DNA of 64,000 nt from positions 992,001 through 1,056,000 of the forward strand of contig NC_021172.1 in NCBI RefSeq assembly GCF_000230975.2, read 5' to 3'. Numbering within the stretch: position 1 is the stretch's first letter; each line of letters begins with the position of its first letter. The stretch comes from Hyphomicrobium denitrificans 1NES1. Lineage in GTDB: Bacteria > Pseudomonadota > Alphaproteobacteria > Rhizobiales > Hyphomicrobiaceae. A program made the position numbers and the translations under genes. Below the pieces are notes generated by a model. That model was given only the letters and a program-made list of their open reading frames with translations. It was not told the DNA's origin and did not search any database. Positions 44,367-52,605 of the stretch are shown here, piece after piece.

Positions 44367-44627
44367 ATGAGAAAGTTTGAAACTGTCTTGTCCGCTGCTG
44401 CGGTGGCGGGCGCTGTGTCCCTTCTGACGGCACCCGCGATGGCATATTCAGCGAAGGTGAGACAGGCTTGCGCGGGCGATTACCAGAGCTTCTGCTCGCA
44501 GTATGCGCCCGACAGCACGGAGCTGCGCCGCTGCTTCGAGAGCAACAGAAAGGGTCTTACACGCACGTGCAAGACCGCACTGGTCGATGCGGGTGAAGTG
44601 CCGGCACGATATCTGAAGAAAAGATAG
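44367..44627 (+). CDS. Small secreted cysteine-rich protein
   Basis: This 86-residue protein has a signal peptide (VLSAAAVAGAVSLLTAPAMA) and four cysteines in the mature part: CAGDYQSFC, CFESNRKGLTRTC. The spacing fits the bacterial cysteine-rich repeat family (one Cys-rich GLG1-like unit) and would give two disulphides in the periplasm. The function is unknown. ATG 44367 has AGAGGGA 6-7 bases upstream; a TTG codon precedes it. A GTGAGCG/CGCTCAC hairpin about 15 bases after the stop could be a weak terminator. Confidence 0.8.
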   Translation: MRKFETVLSAAAVAGAVSLLTAPAMAYSAKVRQACAGDYQSFCSQYAPDSTELRRCFESNRKGLTRTCKTALVDAGEVPARYLKKR

Positions 44628-44798
44628 CTGGGTGAATTCGCAGTGAGCGGGAGCGCAGCGGCGAAAAGTAAGAAGACCACCGCGCTCACCGCCCACACGG
44701 GCGTCAGCTACAAGAACCAGCGCCGCTCCGGACGAAGTAAGATAGGTGATGCGTAATAGACTTCAAGAGCCAAGCTGGCTGTGGTCGAGTGGTAGCTG

Positions 44799-45245
44799 AT
44801 GGACGTCTATTTTTATCACCTCGAACATCAGACGCTTGAGCGCGTGCTACCCAGTCTTCTTGAAAAGACGTTGGCGCGCGGGTGGCGTGCCGTCGTGCAG
44901 GCCGGTAGCGAAGATCGTCTTGAGGCGATCGACATGGCGCTCTGGACATATGCCGACGACAGCTTTCTGGCGCATGGAACGGCGCGCATCGGGCATGCGA
45001 GTTTGCAGCCGGTCTATCTTACGCTCGGCAGTGAAAATCCCAACGGGGCGGGCGTGCGCTTTTTCGTCGATGGGGCAGAGGCGGAGGAATTCGTCGGCGC
45101 CGAGCGCTTTGTCTATGTGTTCGGCGGCCATGATGCCGAGGCGCTGGCGTCGGCGCGTGGCCAATGGACTGCGGCGAAAGCTGCAGGGTGCACGGTCACC
45201 TATTGGCAACAATCGCCAAGCGGGCGCTGGGAGCAAAAAGCCTAA
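44799..45245 (+). CDS. holC: DNA polymerase III subunit chi
   Basis: HolC links the clamp loader to single-strand-binding protein in the replisome. The 148-residue protein shows the family pattern: MDVYFYHLEHQTLERVLPSL, EKTLARGWRAVVQAGSEDRL, MALWTYADDSFLAHGTA, and a C-terminal RFVYVFGGHDAEALASARGQ. Length matches the family. In many alphaproteobacteria holC sits by pepA; here it precedes rlmJ instead with a 48-base gap on the same strand. Confidence 0.9.
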   Translation: MDVYFYHLEHQTLERVLPSLLEKTLARGWRAVVQAGSEDRLEAIDMALWTYADDSFLAHGTARIGHASLQPVYLTLGSENPNGAGVRFFVDGAEAEEFVGAERFVYVFGGHDAEALASARGQWTAAKAAGCTVTYWQQSPSGRWEQKA

Positions 45246-45293
45246 CCGCATAGCATCGATACGAGATGCTTTTCCTTCATCCGGTTGTCGACG

Positions 45294-46136
45294 ATGAACT
45301 ATCGCCACGGCTATCACGCTGGGAATTTCGCCGATGTGGTGAAGCACGCCGTGTTGGCGCGCGTTCTGACATACATGAAACAGAAGCCGCGGTCGTTTCG
45401 TGTCGTCGATACGCATGCCGGAGCAGGGCGGTACGATCTTGCGGGACCCGAAGCGGGCAAGACGGGAGAATGGCAGGACGGAATTGGCCGCATTTTCGAT
45501 GTCGATCTTCCGCCTTCCGTTGCGGAACTTCTCGCGCCCTATCTCGACGCGGTGCGCGCAACCAACGAGAGCGGCAAGCTACAGATTTATCCGGGAAGCT
45601 CGCTGATCGCGCGCCACATCATGCGGCCGGAAGATGTGCTCGTCGCAAATGAACTCAACACTTCAGAATTCGAGCGTCTCAAACGCGAACTTGGCCGGGC
45701 TAAAAATACGGCCGTGCTCAACATCGATGCATGGCACGCAGTGAAATCGCTGCTGCCTCCAAAGGAGCGGCGAGCCGTTGTTCTGATCGATCCGCCGTTC
45801 GAGGAAAAAAGCGAGTTCGCCGATCTTGTCGTTGCAGTGGGCGAGGCGATGGCGCGGTTTCCAACAGGGGTCTATTTGATCTGGTACCCGCTGAAGGACG
45901 AAGCGGCCGCCAATCAGTTTGTAGCCCAAGCGACGGCACGCCCCGGTCTCGAGTTCCTCGACGTCCGGCTTGCGGTTTGTGCGCCGTTTCCGGGTCTAGG
46001 CCTGACGGCCGCGGGTCTATTGGTTCTCAATCCGCCGTATCGGCTTCGTGACGAGCTTGAGATCATGCTGCCAGTTCTCAGAGACCGGATGGCGGAGGGG
46101 AGAGGAAGTGCCTTCGATCTCAGGGACGTCGTTTAG
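45294..46136 (+). CDS. rlmJ: 23S rRNA (adenine2030-N6)-methyltransferase
   Basis: RlmJ methylates N6 of A2030 in 23S rRNA. The 280-residue protein begins MNYRHGYHAGNFADVVKHAV, the family signature, and continues VVDTHAGAGRYDL (SAM motif I) and VVLIDPPFEEKSEFADLVVA with the catalytic DPPF. The end (LNPPYRLRDELEIMLPVL) is also typical. ATG 45294 is preferred to a TTG three codons earlier, because it gives the canonical start. No residue of the active site is missing. Confidence 0.95.
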   Translation: MNYRHGYHAGNFADVVKHAVLARVLTYMKQKPRSFRVVDTHAGAGRYDLAGPEAGKTGEWQDGIGRIFDVDLPPSVAELLAPYLDAVRATNESGKLQIYPGSSLIARHIMRPEDVLVANELNTSEFERLKRELGRAKNTAVLNIDAWHAVKSLLPPKERRAVVLIDPPFEEKSEFADLVVAVGEAMARFPTGVYLIWYPLKDEAAANQFVAQATARPGLEFLDVRLAVCAPFPGLGLTAAGLLVLNPPYRLRDELEIMLPVLRDRMAEGRGSAFDLRDVV

Positions 46137-46386
46137 CAATCTTAATCTTCGTTGCTCTGCAGCATTTCGTCTTGCGCGATAGCTGCATTTACGGGATAAA
46201 TTGCCGCACGCTAAGGCGAGCAGCGGCGTGCCAGCTCTCCGTCGCGTTCTGGGAGTCCGGCCGCATTGATGCGATTGGACGAACGCGACCGAGTTCTTGT
46301 GCTCCGACGCCCGTCCCGGCGGTCGATAAGAGGCTTGCGGGGAGAAAGCCTGAGATCGAGCGCCGGATTGCGCCAGGAGACGACGC

Positions 46387-46602
46387 ATGCGCCAAACAGG
46401 TACCGTCAAGTTCTACAATTCCCAAAAAGGCTACGGCTTTATCAAACCCGATGCCGGAGGCAACGACGTGTTCGTTCATGTCACTGCCGTCGAAAGATCA
46501 GGCATCGGTGAGCTGAATGAGGGTATGCGGATTTCATTTGAGACCGAACCCGATAAGCGCGGCAAAGGGCCAAAGGCAGTCGACCTACAAAAGGCCGGCT
46601 GA
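46387..46602 (+). CDS. Cold-shock-domain protein
   Basis: This 71-residue single CSD protein is an RNA chaperone. RNP1 is KGYGFIKP and RNP2 is VFVHVTAV, in GTVKFYNSQKGYGFIKPDAG and NDVFVHVTAVERSG. The length is standard for CspA-type proteins. A ribosome-binding site CAGGAG lies 7-8 bases before the ATG. The 250-base leader upstream (46137-46386) has no gene and may form the long 5' UTR usual for csp genes; nothing in the sequence tells whether it is cold-induced. Confidence 0.95.
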   Translation: MRQTGTVKFYNSQKGYGFIKPDAGGNDVFVHVTAVERSGIGELNEGMRISFETEPDKRGKGPKAVDLQKAG

Positions 46603-46968
46603 GAGACTGCCCACGTGGCGGCCTTTCCGCGTCGTGCGCCATATTGCGGCGCGGCTCTGCACTGATCTCGGCGGGACGTTCTCGCGGCGCTAGTTTCTGC
46701 GCGTCGCGCCATATCTGGTCGCGCGCGAAATGACCAATCGTGATCGGGCGTCCCCGACCGTGGCACGATGGCCGCACTTGGCGGAAAGCTGCGCTTTCAC
46801 GCGGCCTCGCAATACGGGCAAACAATTTCAGAGCTATTATTGTCCTTAAGGCAAGTCGCGGGATCTTGCCTGATTGGGAGTGGCGCCGGTTCGAGACGCG
46901 GGGCTCGTTTCATAACGCGTTGCCCGGCGCGGTGGCTTGGCGCGAATTTGCGAAACAGGGAGAGAGAC
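46603..46968. other. Gene-free stretch
   Basis: I see no supported gene, repeat or RNA in these 366 bases. Open frames on both strands lack motifs and good starts. It includes the leader of the next small gene, which has CAGGGAGAG just before its ATG. Confidence 0.4.
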
Positions 46969-47229
46969 ATGAGGACACTCGTGCGTATGGGGATGATCGT
47001 TGCGGCCGGCCTTGCGGTCGCGTCGACGGAAGCTTCGGCGAGATGTGTATTGGCGGGCGGTCAGGCGACAATGGTGACGCTCGATCTCGCCAAGTACATG
47101 GCGAACGCCGCTCTCAAGAATTCGATCAGTGCGCATGGATGGACCGCACACGGCGCTGTCAGAATGCGGTGCGATACGTCGTCCGTTGGGTTGCCGCATT
47201 GTCTGGCGCGTCAGAAAGCCTGCGGCTGA
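46969..47229 (+). CDS. Small secreted protein with four cysteines
   Basis: This 86-residue protein has a signal peptide (LVRMGMIVAAGLAVASTEAS, cut near ASA-R). The mature part contains Cys residues in RCVLAGGQ, RMRCDTSS, LPHCLARQKACG, enough for two disulphides. No family is recognised. ATG 46969 follows CAGGGAGAG with good spacing; the frame is open upstream but has no better start. It ends 20 bases before a strong terminator shared with the convergent gene. Confidence 0.65.
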   Translation: MRTLVRMGMIVAAGLAVASTEASARCVLAGGQATMVTLDLAKYMANAALKNSISAHGWTAHGAVRMRCDTSSVGLPHCLARQKACG

Positions 47230-47248
47230 TCACGCGACGAGGATAGAA

Positions 47249-47280
47249 AAAGCCCGCTGGATGAATTTCCAGCGGGCTTT
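47249..47280. terminator. Bidirectional rho-independent terminator
   Basis: AAAGCCCGCTGG, an 8-base loop and CCAGCGGGCTTT form a perfect 12-bp stem whose A and T ends serve both strands. It lies between two convergent small genes. Confidence 0.85.
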
Positions 47281-47308
47281 GGTCATCCCAGCAGGGTTGT
47301 CGGTCAGC

Positions 47309-47593
47309 TTACTTTGCCATGGCGTTGCGGATGGCGCCGACGATGGCCATCAGGATACCGCCGCCGACACCGCCACCAACGATTTGAGTTAAAATGTTCA
47401 TTGGGTCGTACGCTCCGCCTGCGACCGCCGTATGGAATACCTGTTCGAGAATTTGGCCGCCGATGCCGCCACCGACAATGCCGGCGATCGAGTTTCCAAC
47501 CGTGCCGAGACTCAGATTCTTCAGGAGTCCACCAGCGACGTTGCCGCCGACTGCTCCGCTGATCAATTGAATTAACAGGGTCGCGATATCCAT
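47309..47593 (-). CDS. Glycine-rich small membrane protein
   Basis: This 94-residue protein consists almost wholly of hydrophobic Gly-zipper-like segments: [40 protein letters not shown] and [20 protein letters not shown]. No signal peptide cleavage site is obvious. GxxxG spacing suggests tight helix packing in the membrane, perhaps oligomers. Similar proteins are common in Hyphomicrobiales and uncharacterised. ATG 47593 is chosen because the upstream extension (9 codons) is polar and unlike the family. Confidence 0.7.
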   Translation of the reverse strand: MDIATLLIQLISGAVGGNVAGGLLKNLSLGTVGNSIAGIVGGGIGGQILEQVFHTAVAGGAYDPMNILTQIVGGGVGGGILMAIVGAIRNAMAK

Positions 47594-47875
47594 GTGACGT
47601 CTCCACGAGTGAGACAGCAAGCCCCGCGATTTTCCGCTTCCAGGCCGCCGCCGTCTGAATAGTCCCCAACAGTGGGAATCATATCACACATCCTGTGACA
47701 ATTCGTACAACTTGCCCATTTGGGCGCCGCGTTTCCGGGTAGGAGTGGTGGATAAGATACAGCCTTGCCGGAATTGGAGACGACAACCATTTCTTGAGGG
47801 AGTTCAACGATAATTTCGGTATTCTTGGGCGCGTCGTGTGCGACGCAACCGCGGCGGCAGAGAGAGGCCACTTCG

Positions 47876-48193
47876 ATGACGTTCAAGTTCGTTTCAGCCG
47901 TGCTGTTCGGCGGGTTGCTGGTTTGCGTCGCGGCGCCGGTGAGTGCCCAGCAAAAGAAGGGCTATCAGAATACGGCCCAGGCAGACGGATATACAATTCG
48001 CCGTCATCGCGGAGGCTATTCCTACGGCTACGGCGATTCGATCAACACCGACGCCCGGGGTAAGGCCGGCGGTTCAGGGTATACCGATCCGCGCCTTTAT
48101 CGCCAATCGCCTGGCGGTCCCTTCGATTCCGGATTCTTCTTCGATTCCGGTGTTGGCAGCCCTTACGGCGGCCAAGCCCCCTATATGCACTGA
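47876..48193 (+). CDS. Small secreted Gly/Tyr-rich protein
   Basis: This 105-residue protein has a signal peptide (FVSAVLFGGLLVCVAAPVSA-Q) and a mature part rich in Gly, Tyr, Ser and Asp (RRHRGGYSYGYGDSINTDAR; GGPFDSGFFFDSGVGSPYGG). It has no conserved motif I can name; the composition is that of a disordered periplasmic or cell-surface protein. ATG 47876 gives the signal peptide directly; an in-frame start 17 codons earlier would precede it with an unrelated polar stretch. Confidence 0.65.
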   Translation: MTFKFVSAVLFGGLLVCVAAPVSAQQKKGYQNTAQADGYTIRRHRGGYSYGYGDSINTDARGKAGGSGYTDPRLYRQSPGGPFDSGFFFDSGVGSPYGGQAPYMH

Positions 48194-48365
48194 CCCTGTC
48201 ATGGTGCTTGGCGCTGTCTCCATCGGTGGGCAGCGCAAAGCTGTGGGCGACGGGCAACAAAGTGTCGACAACTCCGTAGGTTGCGAAAGTCGCCCTCGTC
48301 CTGCCACTGTGCGGCCAATATAAATACGGGCAGGATTGGGTGGGGTATCACGGGGGTCTATCAGC

Positions 48366-49127
48366 ATGCGCGCTATCTTCAACCTTGTTGCAGCCGCTGC
48401 AACAGCTGCCGCCTTCGTCGCCACCGTCTCCCTGCCGGCAACGGCTGCGTGCAAACGGTACGGCTTCACCGTCAACGATTACGGCAAGGACGGTCCGACG
48501 AAAGACGCGAAGGCGCTTCTGGACAAGATGATTGCTTCCAAGATGTCGGAGCAGGGCATCAAGGATTTTCACACGGGCAAGAAAAGCGTCTCGTGTGAAC
48601 TGTTCCTGAACTTCATCGTCTTTGACGAACATACCTGCACGGCGGAAGCGACAGTGTGCTGGGGTGGTTCGCAGTTGCCGAAGTCCGAGGAGACGGCAGC
48701 TGCTGACGACACCGCCGCGGAACCGAAAAAGGCATCGTCGGATGCTGCCGAGCCCAAGACGGCGAAGAAGAAGGATGTCGCCAAGAAATCCGAGCTGGTC
48801 GCAGAGAAAAAGAAAACCGCAGCTCTGAAGACGATTGCCGATCCGAAGAAGCCGACAGTATCGGCTGAGCACACCAGCGCTGCGCCGGAGGCGCCGGAAA
48901 GCGCGGCCGCTACTCCCGCTGCAAGCGAATCATCCTCGACCGAGGCGAAGCCTGAGACGCACGCGACGAAGCCGGTCGAGACGGGCTCGTTGAATGAGCC
49001 TGCCAAGAAGCCCGTAAAGCATCATGCGGAAAAAACCGCGCCGGAAACGAATGACGGCCCGCCGGTGAAGCTGGATAACGGCGCCGGCTATCCGACGCCG
49101 GAAGGGCCGCAGGACGACGCGCAGTAA
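48366..49127 (+). CDS. Secreted protein with Lys/Ala-rich tail
   Basis: This 253-residue protein has a signal peptide (IFNLVAAAATAAAFVATVSL, then PATAA). A compact N-terminal domain of about 85 residues carries four cysteines (ACKRYGFTVNDYGKDGPTKD; KSVSCELFLNFIVFDEHTCT; TVCWGG). A long low-complexity tail of Lys, Ala, Glu, Thr and Pro follows (residues 100-253), a histone-H1-like composition often seen in envelope linkers. Function unknown; the folded domain resembles small disulphide-bonded periplasmic domains. ATG 48366 is used rather than an upstream start because it begins the signal peptide. Confidence 0.7.
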   Translation: MRAIFNLVAAAATAAAFVATVSLPATAACKRYGFTVNDYGKDGPTKDAKALLDKMIASKMSEQGIKDFHTGKKSVSCELFLNFIVFDEHTCTAEATVCWGGSQLPKSEETAAADDTAAEPKKASSDAAEPKTAKKKDVAKKSELVAEKKKTAALKTIADPKKPTVSAEHTSAAPEAPESAAATPAASESSSTEAKPETHATKPVETGSLNEPAKKPVKHHAEKTAPETNDGPPVKLDNGAGYPTPEGPQDDAQ

Positions 49128-49247
49128 GACGTCGTCAGGTCGCGCAGCCTTTAGGATGGTGCTTATGGGTTTCCTTAGGCACCATTCGTCTTTTTGGAGG
49201 CCGGCGGATCCGGACTGTCTGTTAGCGATGAGATGCTTCCGGCGGCG

Positions 49248-49616
49248 TTAAGCTGTAACGCGGATTTCGGCGAGCTTCATTTCGATGATCTCGCGGTTGA
49301 AAGGCTTCAGAAGGAAGCTATCGGCGCCGGCCGCCAATGCACGCTTGATCTCGTGCGGTTCGTTTTCCGTCACGACGTAGATGATGTAGGGCCGTTGCTC
49401 CAGGGGCAACGTGCGCAGTTTGGCGATGAACTCAATGCTATTGGTGTCCGGCATGCGCCAGTCGACGAGAATATACTCGGGCGATTCCGTTCGCAGACGT
49501 TCAAGCGCGGCGACCGGGCCATCGGCCTCGCTCACGCGGAAGCCCAGATTCTCGAAAATGAGTCTGGTGAACTTTCGAATGATATCCGAATCGTCGACGA
49601 TGAAGCAGTGCAGCAT
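49248..49616 (-). CDS. Single-domain CheY-like response regulator
   Basis: This 122-residue receiver-only protein begins MLHCFIVDDSDIIRKFTRLI with the acidic pair near residues 8-9. The phospho-acceptor Asp is in YILVDWRMPD, the Thr switch in VVTENE and the conserved Lys in FLLKPF. There is no output domain, so it would pass phosphate or bind a partner, as DivK or CpdR do. It follows chpT, the histidine phosphotransferase of the CtrA/CpdR relay, and has a perfect CtrA-type box upstream, both of which point to cell-cycle signalling. It is not clearly CpdR or DivK by sequence. ATG 49616 is used as it fits the receiver start. Confidence 0.88.
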   Translation of the reverse strand: MLHCFIVDDSDIIRKFTRLIFENLGFRVSEADGPVAALERLRTESPEYILVDWRMPDTNSIEFIAKLRTLPLEQRPYIIYVVTENEPHEIKRALAAGADSFLLKPFNREIIEMKLAEIRVTA

Positions 49617-49661
49617 TTGTCCGGTGTCTCGCGCAGCCTCTCTAGCTTGCCCGGCAAACAC

Positions 49662-49676
49662 TTAAGGTGCCGTTAA
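49662..49676 (-). promoter_or_regulatory. Perfect CtrA-type box
   Basis: TTAA-GGTGCCG-TTAA matches the full CtrA consensus TTAA-N7-TTAA with the right spacing. It lies 46-60 bases before the response-regulator start codon, in the gap after chpT, where a CtrA-controlled promoter would be expected. Confidence 0.6.
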
Positions 49677-49725
49677 GCTCTGAGGCGTCATTCGGGCAGC
49701 CGTAGATTTCGCTGTTTCGTATGCT

Positions 49726-50373
49726 TCAGGTCTCGGGCTTGGCGACGAGCAGAATATCAGTGCCATCCTTTAGGATCCCCAGCCGCATGCCGGCTGATGG
49801 CGCTATGCGCCATGTGTAGTAGGCCTGTATCGACATCGCATCGAGTGCCAGCGGGTTTCCGGCAACAAAGTCAGTCAGATACTGCGGCGGCCGCGCACCC
49901 GTGCCTTTGCATCGGATCAAATAGCTTGGCTGCTCGAAGGAGCCCGCAATCGCCACGTCGATTTCACCCCCACGCGGAAGCGCCGTGACGGCAGACGCAA
50001 TGAGGTTGAGCAGCAGCTTGACCTTATCCTTGGCGACAAACCCCGGTGCGCCGCGCCACGTCAGCTTGTGCTTCCCCTGGGTAATTTTGACAAAGCCGCG
50101 GGAGATCTTCTCGGCGGTCGTGAGGTCGATCATCGCTCCCGCGGATCCAGCGGCTCCGAAGGCGAAGCGGGCGAATTCGAGCCGTGCGGAGGCCTGCTCC
50201 GTGACGTTCCGGATAACGTTCAGAGCGTAGCTCTTGGCCTGCGCGTCATCGTCTTCGTCAAGGATCTCCAGGCCGTTGAAAATGGCGCCGACGGGATTGA
50301 TGATGTCATGACAGATCCGGCTTGAGATCAGTGCTGCGAGTTCGAGATCTGTCGGCGGCACACGTTGGCTCAT
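49726..50373 (-). CDS. chpT: Histidine phosphotransferase ChpT
   Basis: ChpT carries phosphate from the hybrid kinase CckA to CtrA and CpdR. The 215-residue protein has the DHp-like helix with the phospho-His in LISSRICHDIINPVGAIFNG, followed by LEILDEDDDAQAKSYALNVI, and a degenerate ATPase-like C-terminal domain (LLLNLIASAVTALPRGGEID). ATG 50373 is chosen as the start of this canonical N-terminus; the frame is open for 100 codons upstream without support. The neighbour on the same strand is a receiver protein, a fitting partner. Confidence 0.93.
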   Translation of the reverse strand: MSQRVPPTDLELAALISSRICHDIINPVGAIFNGLEILDEDDDAQAKSYALNVIRNVTEQASARLEFARFAFGAAGSAGAMIDLTTAEKISRGFVKITQGKHKLTWRGAPGFVAKDKVKLLLNLIASAVTALPRGGEIDVAIAGSFEQPSYLIRCKGTGARPPQYLTDFVAGNPLALDAMSIQAYYTWRIAPSAGMRLGILKDGTDILLVAKPET

Positions 50374-50590
50374 TATCGACCCTTTTTTCTGCAAGCCCGG
50401 CGTCGAAGGGTGGTGGCCACTCAAGCGCGACAGCGCGACGCGAGCCAATCCGGCCGCTTGCGAAAACGTTATATGCTCTGATACATGCGCCGGATCGCGG
50501 TTGCCAAGCCCTGTGACCGATGGGGTCCTTGAGCCCCGATTTTCATTGAAGGCCTGAGTCTTACGCGCCACGGTCCATGAGTGGCGTAGA

Positions 50591-51511
50591 ATGCACGCCG
50601 ACGCGTATGCGGCCCGCAGCAAATTGATTTCGATTGGAGTTCTATTGCAAGAGATCCCGGCGATCGACGTCAACGATCACGATGCCCTGATTGCGGCATT
50701 GCTGCCAGCGGTTCGCGACGCGGGGCGCGTGGAGATGGAGCATTTCCGGAAGGGCGTCGCGATTGAACAAAAGGCAGATCGATCGCCCGTGACGGTTGCG
50801 GATCGGGAAGCTGAGGCTTTGCTGCTTGCGGCGCTGTCTAAGATCGCACCGAGCGTTCAGATCGTAGCCGAGGAAGATATAGCGGCGGGGGCCGCCCCGG
50901 GATACGCGCGCCGGTTCTTTCTCGTCGATGCGCTCGACGGCACCCGGCTTTTCATTCGCGGCAAACCCGAGTTTTCGATCAACATCGGATTTGTCGAGGA
51001 TGGACGCGCCTCCTTCGGGCTGATTTTTCTGCCGCCGTCCGAACGTCTGTTTGTGACGCGATCGGATGGCGCCGCCTACGAAGCGCGGCTGCCGTTGTCC
51101 GGAGATGATGTTTTGCCGGATGTCAGTTTCAAAAAGATCGCGACGCGCGCACCCGACCGAGATGCACTCGTTGCGTTCAACAGCCGCGGCGCCGGGAGCG
51201 CCAGCGCCCATCTCCTCGCTGAACTCAGGGTCGCCGAAGCGCGCCCGCTCGGTTCGGCGATGAAATTTTGCCTGATCGCGGCGGGCGAAGGCGACCTCTA
51301 TGCGCGGTTCGGCGAGACGTACGAATGGGATACGGCGGCGGGGCAAGCGATCCTCGAAGCCGCAGGAGGCTCGGTCACGACGCTCGACGGAGAGCCATTG
51401 ACTTACGGGAACTTTACGCGAGGTTTTCTCAATCCGTATTTCGTGGCGTGGGGACGTCAGCCGCTGTGGCGCAGCGGCGATGAGACCAGCACATCCAAGC
51501 GTGGCGCATAG
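50591..51511 (+). CDS. cysQ: Inositol monophosphatase family, CysQ-like
   Basis: This 306-residue Mg-dependent phosphatase most likely acts on 3'-phosphoadenosine 5'-phosphate. The family motifs are visible: ADRSPVTVADREAEALLLAA, the metal-binding EED in QIVAEEDIA, LVDALDGTRLFIRGKPEFSI (DxxDGT) and the C-terminal EWDTAAGQAILEAAGGSVTT. The residues around DALDGT fit CysQ better than SuhB. The start is uncertain: ATG 50591 gives about 30 residues before the usual beginning near ALIAALLPAVRDAG. The gene is divergent from chpT. Confidence 0.9.
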   Translation: MHADAYAARSKLISIGVLLQEIPAIDVNDHDALIAALLPAVRDAGRVEMEHFRKGVAIEQKADRSPVTVADREAEALLLAALSKIAPSVQIVAEEDIAAGAAPGYARRFFLVDALDGTRLFIRGKPEFSINIGFVEDGRASFGLIFLPPSERLFVTRSDGAAYEARLPLSGDDVLPDVSFKKIATRAPDRDALVAFNSRGAGSASAHLLAELRVAEARPLGSAMKFCLIAAGEGDLYARFGETYEWDTAAGQAILEAAGGSVTTLDGEPLTYGNFTRGFLNPYFVAWGRQPLWRSGDETSTSKRGA

Positions 51512-51650
51512 GCAACGCGAATTGGCCATACTTTAGCAACAGAATCCCGCGAATCTGCGTACGGATTTCGCTGGGGGGTTAGTCGCGCGCGGAATCTGTC
51601 AACCTCTCGAGGGTGTACCAGGCGCGTTCGACAAACGTGGGGTCCTAACG

Positions 51651-52586
51651 ATGAGCCGCGTCTTCTCTGGAAAAATCAAAGCGCCGGGCCGCACGGCGTC
51701 GGCACTTGCGAGTTTACCGCTTATTGTTTGCCTCGCTGTGACGGCTTCCGGCGCCGGCGCCGGCGCCGTAGATGATGCTTATCGGCCGCCATCGGATAGC
51801 TATTCGGGGCAAGGCGGTTTTGACTCCTACCGCCAGTCGCCGCCTCCCGCGGGCGACGCTTACCAGCCGCCGGCCGGCGCACCGGTGGATAGTTATCAAC
51901 AGCCGGGCTCGCCGCCGAGCCGTGGTTATGGCGATTCCTACAGGCAGGCCCCGAGCGGCGGCTATGGCGCCTACAACGGCGAGCGTAATTACGGTGGCGA
52001 TTCGCAGGGCTACGGTGAGCCCTATCGTCCACCGCGGGAGAGCGCAAGCCGCGAAGAGCATTACGATTCCGGTCCGCCGCCTCCAGACCGCGGGCCGGTT
52101 CGCGGAACCTATTCGGAAGACGAAATCATCCGGGCGGGCAATAACTTCTTCGGCAAGGTCAGTGGCGGGCTGGCATCGGCCATTGAATGGACGTTCCAGA
52201 AGGCCGGCAGACCGAACGGCTATATTCTCGGCCAGGATGCTGGTGGTGCGTTCGTTGCGGGTTTGGCCTACGGAGAGGGCACGCTTTACACCAAGGATGC
52301 AGGGGACTTTAAAGTCTACTGGCAGGGCCCGTCTGTCGGGTACGATTTTGGTGCCGATGGTTCGAAGGTGATGACGCTTGTATACAACCTCCGAGATCCG
52401 TCGGACATCTTTGACCGTTTCGGCGGTGTTGAGGGGGCGGCATATCTCGTCGGCGGTGTCAGTGTGCAACTGCAGAAATCGGGGCATGTCACACTGGCGC
52501 CGATTCGGGCTGGCGTCGGGCTGCGCCTCGGTGCCAACGTCGGCTATTTGAAGTATACTCGAAATCCGACATGGAACCCGTTTTGA
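51651..52586 (+). CDS. DUF1134 family secreted protein
   Basis: This 311-residue protein has a signal segment (ASLPLIVCLAVTASGAGAGA), a long Pro/Tyr/Gly-rich linker (about 45-155, with YQPPAGAP and YRQAPSGGYGAYNG repeats) and a C-terminal DUF1134 domain (about 156-311): GTYSEDEIIRAGNNFFGKVS, GLASAIEWTFQKAGRPNGYI, VYWQGPSVGYDFGADGSKVM and the ending GLRLGANVGYLKYTRNPTWN. This domain is widespread in Alphaproteobacteria and of unknown role, with a hydrophobic, probably envelope-associated structure. The long disordered linker is unusual. A CG-repeat (GGCGCC units) lies near 51750. Confidence 0.9.
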   Translation: MSRVFSGKIKAPGRTASALASLPLIVCLAVTASGAGAGAVDDAYRPPSDSYSGQGGFDSYRQSPPPAGDAYQPPAGAPVDSYQQPGSPPSRGYGDSYRQAPSGGYGAYNGERNYGGDSQGYGEPYRPPRESASREEHYDSGPPPPDRGPVRGTYSEDEIIRAGNNFFGKVSGGLASAIEWTFQKAGRPNGYILGQDAGGAFVAGLAYGEGTLYTKDAGDFKVYWQGPSVGYDFGADGSKVMTLVYNLRDPSDIFDRFGGVEGAAYLVGGVSVQLQKSGHVTLAPIRAGVGLRLGANVGYLKYTRNPTWNPF

Positions 52587-52605
52587 TGGCTGAAGCCGCC
52601 ACTGC

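Noticed and set aside
47572..47886. Minus-strand frame with CTNCH (heme-like CxxCH)
   Set aside because: A single CxxCH-like string in a low-support frame that starts in an intergenic gap; no signal peptide, no flanking cytochrome features.
51750..51775. GGCGCC-type repeat near the start of the DUF1134 gene
   Set aside because: Short CG-rich codon repetition (Ala-Gly codons), explained by the signal peptide coding sequence.
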